Assembly: GCA_024404655.1 (NCBI GenBank)
Contig: JAKSPR010000186.1
Span: 1 to 6,023, forward strand
Source: Clostridia bacterium
GTDB lineage: Bacteria; Bacillota; Clostridia; Oscillospirales; CAG-272
Length of the DNA: 6,023 nt
Direction of reading: 5' to 3'
Shown here: piece after piece, positions 1 to 4,349 of the stretch
Layout of the letters: each line of letters opens with the position of its first letter
Position numbering within the stretch: the first letter of the stretch is position 1
The notes under the pieces: generated by a model
Seen by the model: the letters and a program-made list of their open reading frames with translations, nothing else
The model's database searches: none
Told to the model about the DNA's origin: nothing
Position numbers and translations under genes: made by a program

Positions 1-45
1 TGTAAATCAAAGGTTTCTTTGTTTTACAGGCTTTTATTTTTTTCA
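1..45 (+). terminator. AT-rich hairpin with T-tract, possible terminator of a gene left of the window
   Basis: Positions 1-6 (TGTAAA) pair with 23-28 (TTTACA), and 8-12 (CAAAG) pair with 17-21 (CTTTG), with one T-T mismatch and a GTTT loop. A T-rich run follows at 32-43. That is the form of a rho-independent terminator for rightward transcription entering from the left, although the stem is AT-rich and GGC separates it from the T-tract. The left edge cuts off the context. The same hairpin could instead lie in the leader of a leftward transcript starting near 136. Confidence 0.35.
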
Positions 46-142
46 TTCAATCAAGCAGGTGTTGAAAAAGTGTTGATTTTTCTGAGGATGATAACAAATT
101 GAATCATTACATTCCGCTACTGTTCATGATAGTTGAAGAATT

Positions 143-171
143 ATTGTATCACACCGCCGGGCAACTGTCAA
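143..171 (-). promoter_or_regulatory. Strong leftward sigma-A promoter
   Basis: Read on the minus strand there is a perfect -35 TTGACA (166-171), a 17-bp spacer, and a -10 TACAAT (143-148) preceded by TGA, which makes an extended -10. Transcription would start near 136 and leave the window to the left. One of the GGGCAACT repeats (157-166) lies inside the spacer and touches the -35, so a protein binding the repeats would be expected to control this promoter. If the repeats are an IS21-type end, this would be the istA promoter. That last step is inference, because no transposase is visible. Confidence 0.6.
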
Positions 172-211
172 GGACATTTCCGGGCAACTTTAGGGCCACT
201 TCCGGGCCACT
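157..211. repeat. Cluster of GGGCAACT/GGGCCACT repeats, candidate end of an IS21-type element
   Basis: Four related short units occur: CCGGGCAACT (157-166), CCGGGCAACTT (180-190), GGGCCACTT (193-201) and CCGGGCCACT (202-211). The last three start 11 bp apart (180, 191, 202), and the first is 23 bp upstream. IS21-family elements carry multiple short repeats at their ends as transposase-binding sites, and this GGGCAACTT/GGGCCACTTTT style is what I associate with that family in Firmicutes. No istA or istB sequence and no target duplication is visible. The element would have to extend left, with its tip near 212-236, just past the stop of the XRE gene. It could also be a solo remnant. Confidence 0.45.
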
Positions 212-236
212 TTTGAAATTTTCTATAAAATGGGAT

Positions 237-1004
237 TTATTCATATCGCTTTGTGTTCCAAAGCTTGCGATCATTCGCAATTTCACGTAAATGATTCAAT
301 GCTTCCTTTTCTGTCTCTCCCAGATTCGGATAAATCAACAGATTCAGATAACACTCCGTCATATCGATCAGTTCTTTACAGAAGCTGTGAATCCCTTCAA
401 GCTGTTCTGCTCCTGGTATCGCATGATAGATCAGTGCCGGCTTTGTCTGATACAGCTCCGGCATCGTTTCGGCAAGCTCACGGATACGATCATACTTTTC
501 CAGCGAGCGGTACATATAACAAAGCATCGTCGTTGTCTGATATTTCTGCAGCGGATCCGTTGTATGTGCTGCCACATATTCCTCAATATCAATGGTTTTC
601 TGTAAGTAATTCTTTTCCGCATATTCAGGGTATGCGCTGCCTTTCGAGTAACTGTCAGCCAACTCAAGCCTTAGGCGCATAGAGCGCGGATACTTTTCGA
701 GTGCTTTTTCAAGCAGTTCGATTCTCTGCAGATACTCATCGTGATTTTCCACATTCAGCGCAGCAGCATTGCGGATTACTGTATCAATTTCACTTTCTGA
801 GAAGCAGTTGTTTTCCGTAAGGAGCGCATCACAGGTGACATTCAAAATCTCCGCCAGCCGCGGTATAAGCGTTACATCCGGCAGAGATTCATTTCTTTCC
901 CATTTTGAAACTGCCTGAAAGTACATGGTGAGTTCTGCTGCTAACTTTTCCTGCGTTATCTGATTTTGCAGACGATAGTATTTGATTCTTTCTCCGATAG
1001 TCAT
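237..1004 (-). CDS. XRE-family transcriptional regulator with C-terminal helical repeat domain
   Basis: A 255-residue probable DNA-binding regulator. Residues 5-61 form a classic XRE helix-turn-helix: GERIKYYR, then ITQEKLAAEL, then the recognition helix with QAVSKWERNESLPD and LAEILNV. The turn reads LTMYF where relatives usually have LGVSP or LGVTF. Residues 85-250 are helical and TPR-like (EKALEKYPRSMRLRLELADSY, CYMYRSLEKYDRIRELAE), a common arrangement in clostridial XRE regulators, where the C-terminal part is thought to sense a ligand or partner. The start is supported by GGAGGTGA seven to eight bases upstream (1012-1019). The gene looks more AT-rich than the genes to its right and ends 26 bp from the IS-like repeats, so it may belong to an acquired patch. 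The target is unknown. No terminator is visible after its stop. Confidence 0.88.
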   Translation of the reverse strand: MTIGERIKYYRLQNQITQEKLAAELTMYFQAVSKWERNESLPDVTLIPRLAEILNVTCDALLTENNCFSESEIDTVIRNAAALNVENHDEYLQRIELLEKALEKYPRSMRLRLELADSYSKGSAYPEYAEKNYLQKTIDIEEYVAAHTTDPLQKYQTTTMLCYMYRSLEKYDRIRELAETMPELYQTKPALIYHAIPGAEQLEGIHSFCKELIDMTECYLNLLIYPNLGETEKEALNHLREIANDRKLWNTKRYE

Positions 1005-1032
1005 GCCGTTTCACCTCCGTTTTTCTGATAAT

Positions 1033-1061
1033 AGTATAGCAGTATTTCCGATGTTTTTCAA
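1033..1061 (-). promoter_or_regulatory. Promoter of the XRE regulator gene
   Basis: On the minus strand: -35 TTGAAA (1056-1061), a 17-bp spacer, and -10 TATACT (1033-1038) preceded by TGC, an extended -10. The predicted start of transcription is about 20 bp upstream of the start codon region, giving a short leader that contains the ribosome binding site. No clear operator palindrome overlaps it. Confidence 0.7.
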
Positions 1062-1203
1062 TAACGGGATAAGGGAGCGTTTTTTCTACTGTGGGTTGAA
1101 GAATGTGCAGAATGGTAAGTGATCTTGAACAGTTGTTACTTTTCTTCTGCTCCCATGTTCATGCTTTCCCGGCAATAACTTCCCGATAAATCTACTAAAA
1201 CTG

Positions 1204-1232
1204 TTGAATTCCAGGATTTTCTATGGTATACT
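1204..1232 (+). promoter_or_regulatory. Promoter of the membrane-anchored protein gene
   Basis: -35 TTGAAT (1204-1209), a 17-bp spacer and -10 TATACT (1227-1232) preceded by TGG. Transcription would begin near 1239, leaving a leader of about 30 nt with the AAAGGAG site. It diverges from the XRE promoter, with 142 bp between the two -35 boxes. That stretch (1062-1203) shows no gene and only weak symmetry. Confidence 0.7.
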
Positions 1233-1268
1233 GTAACTGCAGACTACACAACGAAAGGAGCCCTCTCC

Positions 1269-2108
1269 ATGACAAAACAAAAAATTCTGACGATCCTTGT
1301 GATCCTTATCATTCTTGCCATTGTCATCACAGCCTTGTTTTTCATCTTCCGTGAACTGAATGCGAAAAGACACGGCGCGCTGAACTCCTATACATGGAGT
1401 TTCGGCGGAGATATGGTCGGCAGTTATCGTTACAGACGGATCGAGAAAGTTGACGAAGATCGGGCGATGGTCCATTGCCTGCAGGCGGCACAGCACAATC
1501 AGGACCCGGAAACTGCGGAATATTATGTGCCGATCTCTGTGCTGCAGGAGGTGGAGCGGCTCTATGATCAGTATAAAATCTACCGTTTTCCGTTCCTGCC
1601 GGAAAGTCATGTGAAGGTACTTGATGCGGGAAGCGATTCCTATTCCTTCTCCTTTGCAAGCGGACGGGATGCGGATTTTTCCGATCGCAAGATCATATCA
1701 GAGAGCGGCTGTTCCCACCTGCAAGAGATCGACGACGTCATTCTGAACGCCATCCGGGACGCGGAGCCGCTGCCGGGGCTGGTTCCGGACCGCTCTGCGG
1801 AGGACCGGATTCCCGAAATTCCCCGGAATACCGTGACCCTGACCGTCTATGAGTATTTCCGCGGGCTGCTGTATTTCCGCATTGCAAACGGGTTTGATGA
1901 AAACCTGGAGCTTCCCATGCATGTGTCTCTGTATCGGCTCGGGGAGGACGGCTCCACCGAAATGCTCTATGATGCGGCCTATACCAGTCCCAGAACCGTC
2001 TATGCGGATAATATTCAGGAAGAAGTCCTCGGACAGAGCATCAGTCTTGCAGCCGGACAATACCGTCTCACCGTTGACGACTATGAAACGGAATTTGAAA
2101 TCCGATAA
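1269..2108 (+). CDS. Membrane-anchored protein of unknown function with probable C-terminal Ig-like domain
   Basis: A 279-residue protein. Residues 6-28 form one hydrophobic helix (ILTILVILIILAIVITALFFIF) behind a short basic N-terminus, followed by R and K residues. This suggests an uncleaved anchor with most of the protein outside the cell. Residues 42-165 are a soluble alpha/beta region containing SFGGDMVGSYRYR and a VKVLDAGSDSYSFSFASG stretch; I cannot name the family. Residues 187-279 alternate beta strands and end with SLAAGQYRLTVDDYETEFEIR, the pattern of bacterial Ig-like domains on clostridial surface proteins; this is inference from strand pattern only. The start is set by AAAGGAG eight bases upstream (1254-1260). 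The gene is monocistronic, with its own promoter and terminator. A role in signal sensing or cell-surface interaction is possible but unproven. Confidence 0.85.
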   Translation: MTKQKILTILVILIILAIVITALFFIFRELNAKRHGALNSYTWSFGGDMVGSYRYRRIEKVDEDRAMVHCLQAAQHNQDPETAEYYVPISVLQEVERLYDQYKIYRFPFLPESHVKVLDAGSDSYSFSFASGRDADFSDRKIISESGCSHLQEIDDVILNAIRDAEPLPGLVPDRSAEDRIPEIPRNTVTLTVYEYFRGLLYFRIANGFDENLELPMHVSLYRLGEDGSTEMLYDAAYTSPRTVYADNIQEEVLGQSISLAAGQYRLTVDDYETEFEIR

Positions 2109-2113
2109 AAACA

Positions 2114-2153
2114 GGCAGATGCCGGAAATGAATCCGGTATCTGCCCTCTTTTT
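2114..2153. terminator. Bidirectional rho-independent terminator between convergent genes
   Basis: Stem arms are GGCAGAT (2114-2120) with ATCTGCC (2139-2145), a G-T wobble (2121/2138) and CCGG (2122-2125) with CCGG (2134-2137), around an 8-nt loop. On the plus strand CTCTTTTT follows. On the minus strand the stem is followed by TGTTTTTATC (complement of 2104-2113). It therefore serves both the rightward gene ending at 2108 and the leftward araC gene ending at 2163. Confidence 0.85.
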
Positions 2154-2162
2154 CGGACTTTT

Positions 2163-3020
2163 TCAGTAGATCATGTGCCTGCGGTATTCTCCGGGGGTCA
2201 TGTGGTGGAAGCAGCGGAACTGGCGGATGAAGACGGCGGGCTCGTTATAGCCGACAGTCTCCGAAATATCCGCAAGGGAACGGTCCGGGTCGCGCAGGAG
2301 GACCTGAGCGCGGTTGATGCGGCAGAGATTCATATATTTATAAGGCGTCATGCCGATCTGTGCGCTGAAACGGCGGATCATGTGATATTTGGAAAGATGG
2401 GTCAGGGCCGCAAAATCCTCGATCTGCAAAGGGAGCTCGCAGTGGTCGCGGATATAATCGGCAAGGAACTGCATCTCCGCACGGCTGCTTCCGCTGTTTT
2501 TTTTCGGATGGCTTTCCAACGGTGCGATCATCAGGGAAAGAAGCACGGAAACGGCATTGGCGTGCATGGAATACGCATACAGGTCGGCGCGTGAGGTTTG
2601 TTCCAGAAGTTCCTCAAAGAGATGGGCCGCGTGCTGCTTCATGGGCGTCTCCGTGACGGTCAGGGAATCAAGGAGCAGTTTCCGGTAGCCCTCCATGCAG
2701 TCGGAGCCGAAATGAATATAGTAAAAGTCCCACACTTCTCCCGGAGCGGTGCCGTATTCCTGTTCTTCCCTGCAGTCGATGAGGGTGAAAGTGCCTTCCC
2801 GCAGGGTCACGGTCCTGCCGTGCCACGTCATGCGCCCGCAGCCGGAGACGGTGAAGATCAGCAGGTAGTTTTCCAGTCCGTCGCGGCGGGTATAATACCG
2901 TTCTCCCATGCGGAAATGACCGCACTCATAGACATAGAACGGGAAAGAACGGGCGGCGTTTTCCACCGTCAGGGAGTTCTGCCGGGTAGGTTCGACGGGG
3001 TCGAGCTCATAAACAAGCAT
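2163..3020 (-). CDS. AraC-family transcriptional regulator
   Basis: A 285-residue regulator. Residues 20-105 form an AraC-type cupin sensor (YLLIFTVSGCGRMTWHGRTVTLREGTFTLIDCREEQEY, then WDFYYIHF), the usual sugar-sensing beta-barrel. Residues 183-283 form the double helix-turn-helix: LQIEDFAALTHLSKYHMIRRFSAQIGMTPYKYM, then the second motif around SLADISETVGYNEPAVFIRQFRCFHHMTPGEYRR, with the conserved MTPxxYR ending. The length is normal for the family. It lies 44 bp after ridA on the same strand with no promoter between them, so it is probably co-transcribed with ridA and may regulate it or an unlinked pathway. The start is supported by AAAGGAGG upstream, but the spacing is long (11 nt after GGAGG) and a palindrome fills the gap. 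The inducer is unknown; sugars are typical. Confidence 0.93.
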   Translation of the reverse strand: MLVYELDPVEPTRQNSLTVENAARSFPFYVYECGHFRMGERYYTRRDGLENYLLIFTVSGCGRMTWHGRTVTLREGTFTLIDCREEQEYGTAPGEVWDFYYIHFGSDCMEGYRKLLLDSLTVTETPMKQHAAHLFEELLEQTSRADLYAYSMHANAVSVLLSLMIAPLESHPKKNSGSSRAEMQFLADYIRDHCELPLQIEDFAALTHLSKYHMIRRFSAQIGMTPYKYMNLCRINRAQVLLRDPDRSLADISETVGYNEPAVFIRQFRCFHHMTPGEYRRHMIY

Positions 3021-3039
3021 GGGCGCTGCGCCCTCCTTT
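3021..3039 (-). promoter_or_regulatory. Ribosome binding site of araC overlapped by a perfect palindrome
   Basis: On the minus strand AAAGGAGG is followed directly by GGGCGCAGCGCCC (3021-3033) and then the start codon. The palindrome has 6-bp perfect arms and shares two G residues with the Shine-Dalgarno sequence. As RNA it could fold into a 5-bp GC stem with a CAG loop, either shortening the distance from ribosome binding site to ATG or hiding part of the site. An effect on translation is inference. Confidence 0.5.
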
Positions 3040-3064
3040 CCTCAGTTTCTTTGTGCTGTGTTGT

Positions 3065-3445
3065 TCAGTCGTTGGTCTCTGCGACGACCTCGACCTCGAC
3101 GAGAACGTTCTTCGGCAGGGTCTTGACAGCGACGCAGGAGCGGGCTGGCTTATCGGTGAAGTACTGGGCGTAGACCTCATTGAATGCGGCGAAATCCGCC
3201 ATATCTGCGAGGAAGCAGGTGGTCTTGACGGCCTTCTCCATGGAGGAATTGGCAGCCTCCAGTACGGCAGTCAGGTTCTTGCAGACGCGGTGGGTTTGCT
3301 CGGTGATGGTGGTGCCGTCGACTGCGCCCGTCTCGGGATTCAGTGCGATCTGGCCGGAAGTGTAGACCATGCCTCTTGCGACGATGGCCTGGGTGTAGGG
3401 GCCGATGGCGGCGGGTGCGTTGGCGGTGCTGATCTTGGTGCTCAT
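3065..3445 (-). CDS. ridA: RidA family enamine/imine deaminase
   Basis: A 126-residue protein of normal length for the Rid (YjgF/YER057c/UK114) family. RidA hydrolyses reactive enamines and imines, such as 2-aminoacrylate made by PLP-dependent serine/threonine dehydratases, to keto acids and ammonia. It is a cytoplasmic trimer with active sites at subunit interfaces. Visible signatures are NAPAAIGPYTQA (residues 9-20, Tyr17), YTSGQIALNPETG (28-40, Ser30), FNEVYAQYF (88-96, Asn89) and PARSCVAVKTLPKNVLVEVEVVA (100-122). In the last block Arg102, Cys104 and Glu117 match the substrate-binding Arg105, Cys107 and Glu120 of E. coli RidA, so an active deaminase rather than an Arg-less Rid subgroup is expected. 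GAGG lies 8 nt upstream of the start. No clear promoter was found directly upstream, so transcription may come through the repeat array from the cupin gene. araC follows after 44 bp. Confidence 0.93.
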   Translation of the reverse strand: MSTKISTANAPAAIGPYTQAIVARGMVYTSGQIALNPETGAVDGTTITEQTHRVCKNLTAVLEAANSSMEKAVKTTCFLADMADFAAFNEVYAQYFTDKPARSCVAVKTLPKNVLVEVEVVAETND

Positions 3446-3492
3446 GTTTTTATCCTCACTTTTATATTATTTTGACTTTTTTGATGCGGCGG

Positions 3493-3658
3493 GTACTGCT
3501 TTACGGAGCTGCGGCGCAGGCCGCAAAACGCCATTTTAGAATAATTCATCTTTGCTTCGTACAACAGCGCGGAATTGCGGTGCAGCCGCAAAACGCCCTT
3601 CGAAATTCTATCTGTACTGCTTAAAGCAGCGCGGAATTGCGGCGCAGCCGCAAAACGC
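3493..3658. repeat. Three tandem copies of a palindromic intergenic repeat (REP/MITE-like)
   Basis: Units start with GTAC at 3493, 3559 and 3614 and end in CCGCAAAACGC(C/A) at 3532, 3597 and 3658. Each has a GC hairpin core: TGCGGC/GCCGCA (3510-3525), TTGCGG/CCGCAA (3575-3591) and TTGCGGC/GCCGCAA (3637-3653), all with short GCAG-like loops. Unit 3 also contains CTGCTT-A-AAGCAG (3617-3629). The AT-rich spacers are related too (GAA..ATT..ATCT before the next GTAC), so the repeating unit is about 55-66 bp. The array fills the 243-bp gap between the cupin stop and the ridA start. It resembles REP/BIME-type or miniature mobile repeats. It may affect termination or mRNA stability if the genes are co-transcribed. 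No coding function is supported. Confidence 0.8.
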
Positions 3659-3659
3659 A

Positions 3660-3697
3660 GTTTTATGATAAAAAGATTTATCTTTTTGTCATAAAAC
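3660..3697. repeat. Long AT-rich inverted repeat spanning the cupin stop codon
   Basis: Arms 3660-3677 and 3680-3697 are 18 nt each with a 2-nt centre and a single imperfect pair (3669/3688). The structure includes the cupin stop codon (3689-3691) and the last two codons. It abuts unit 3 of the repeat array and looks like an elaborated form of the AT-rich spacer between the other units. On the cupin transcript it would form a long weak stem followed by TGCGTTTT, so it could act as a leaky terminator or 3' end stabiliser. Confidence 0.6.
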
Positions 3698-4021
3698 GTT
3701 CCACCAGAGTGCGGCCCAGAGAAGCTCTGCGTTTTCGCGGTTGATGACTGTATGGAGGGCATCCGGGGGGATTCTGACGACGTCACCGGGAGCTACGGGG
3801 ATTTCTTCTCCGTCCACAAAGACGAAGCCTTTGCCCTTGAAGAAGAAATAGACTTCCTCTTTCGGGTGGCGGTGACGTTCCATCTCTCCGGGTTTGTCAA
3901 GATAGCCCCATGCGTGCTGAAAGGGTGCGGTCATGCCCTCCGGGAGGACGGCGGATGCGAGAATCGTGTTTTCGTGCGCAGCCTGTGCGTGCTGCGGGTC
4001 AAATGCGGTTTTCAGTTCCAT
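3689..4021 (-). CDS. Small single-domain cupin protein, probable metal binder
   Basis: A 110-residue protein that is essentially one cupin barrel. Motif 1 is ERHRHPKEEVYFFFKGKG (residues 48-65), with His50, His52 and Glu56 as metal ligands and Gly63. Motif 2 is GDVVRIPPDALHTVIN (79-94), with His90 as the fourth ligand and Asp87 where the consensus has Gly. The residue pattern HxHx3E ... H therefore predicts a bound divalent metal. Small cupins include sugar isomerases, dioxygenases and binding proteins, and the substrate cannot be deduced. AAAGGAAA precedes the start at a normal distance, and a strong promoter lies 34 bp upstream. The gene runs toward ridA and araC but is separated from them by a repeat array. 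Its last codons lie inside a long inverted repeat. Confidence 0.9.
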   Translation of the reverse strand: MELKTAFDPQHAQAAHENTILASAVLPEGMTAPFQHAWGYLDKPGEMERHRHPKEEVYFFFKGKGFVFVDGEEIPVAPGDVVRIPPDALHTVINRENAELLWAALWWNVL

Positions 4022-4054
4022 GCAGTTGTTTCCTTTCTGTTTCGGGGTGATTTG

Positions 4055-4083
4055 ATTATACCATATTTAGATCAGAACTGCAA
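4055..4083 (-). promoter_or_regulatory. Promoter of the cupin gene
   Basis: On the minus strand: -10 TATAAT (4055-4060) preceded by TGG, giving a perfect extended -10, with a weaker -35 TTGCAG (4078-4083) at 17 bp. Transcription would start near 4048, about 27 bp before the start codon. It may also drive ridA and araC if transcription passes the repeat array. Confidence 0.7.
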
Positions 4084-4110
4084 GGGGTATTGTCAATTAT
4101 TGCTGGGAAC

Positions 4111-4138
4111 GTGATGCCGTTCTGCATTCGGCAATCAC
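4111..4138. promoter_or_regulatory. Inverted repeat in the divergent intergenic region, candidate operator
   Basis: GTGATGCCG (4111-4119) is mirrored by CGGC-A-ATCAC (4129-4138): 9-bp arms with one extra A and a 9-nt centre. It lies 28 bp upstream of the cupin -35 box and 64 bp upstream of the -35 of the propeller gene, a position suited to a regulator acting on either promoter. No transcript is predicted to cross it, which favours a DNA-binding site over an RNA hairpin. The binding protein is unknown. Confidence 0.4.
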
Positions 4139-4201
4139 CGGATTTTTCCGCTTTGACCGTATAATATCAGTGTTTTCGTTTGCGTTTTTGTAATTATTCG
4201 G

Positions 4202-4230
4202 TAGAAACAGGGAAACTATCATGCTATAAT
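4202..4230 (+). promoter_or_regulatory. Promoter of the beta-propeller surface protein gene
   Basis: -10 TATAAT (4225-4230) preceded by TGC, a perfect extended -10. The -35 is TAGAAA (4202-4207) at 17 bp, matching TTGACA at four of six positions. Transcription would start near 4237 and leave a leader of about 113 nt, much longer than for other genes here. A second TATAAT at 4160-4165 lacks a -35 and is not favoured. Confidence 0.7.
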
Positions 4231-4262
4231 ATTGTTAAGCCATGAACGCTTTGCAAAGAAAC

Positions 4263-4306
4263 ATTCCGGACGGAATCCTCCGTTTGCGGCTGTTTCCCGC
4301 AATGCC
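4263..4306 (+). promoter_or_regulatory. Structured leader segment with a degenerate copy of the palindromic repeat
   Basis: Three overlapping symmetries lie in the predicted leader. ATTCCG-GA-CGGAAT spans 4263-4276. A stem of 4267-4274 with 4279-4286 encloses an ATCC loop and has two G-U pairs. TGCGG (4285-4289) pairs with CCGCA (4297-4301). The first and second stems are mutually exclusive. Bases 4281-4306 (CGTTTGCGGCTG then CCGCAATGCC) match the minus-strand repeat of the 3493-3658 array (CGTTTTGCGGCTG, CCGCAATTCC) at most positions. The fold could influence stability or translation of the downstream mRNA, or simply be a decayed repeat. Confidence 0.4.
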
Positions 4307-4349
4307 ACAACGTTTTCATGTCAAATACTGATCGGAGGCAATCAAACAA

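Noticed and set aside
1..46. Minus-strand frame starting at 46 and open to the left edge (MKKIKACKTKKPLIY)
   Set aside because: Only 15 codons are visible, there is no ribosome binding site before the ATG, and it does not resemble the start of a known transposase. It cannot be judged without more sequence.
99..290. Plus-strand 63-codon frame through the GGGCAACT repeats
   Set aside because: There is no ribosome site, it crosses the repeat cluster and enters the end of the XRE gene antisense, and it has no recognisable protein features.
1126..1161. TGAACA/TGTTCA inverted repeat between the XRE and membrane-protein genes
   Set aside because: Six-base arms separated by 24 bp are expected by chance, and they overlap neither promoter.
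3493..3697. Possible CRISPR array
   Set aside because: There are only three units, the repeats differ in length and sequence, the spacers are related to each other instead of unique, and no cas gene is nearby.
3442..3786. Minus-strand open frame of 114 codons across the repeat array
   Set aside because: It overlaps the cupin gene in another frame, translates the repeat units in different frames, and has no ribosome site. It arises from the repeats.
4160..4165. Additional TATAAT upstream of the propeller gene
   Set aside because: No -35 lies at 16-18 bp and no TG-n precedes it. The site at 4225-4230 is far better.
4242..4331. 29-codon leader peptide before the propeller gene
   Set aside because: The predicted transcript starts only about 5 nt before its ATG, there is no ribosome site, and the peptide has no regulatory codon run.
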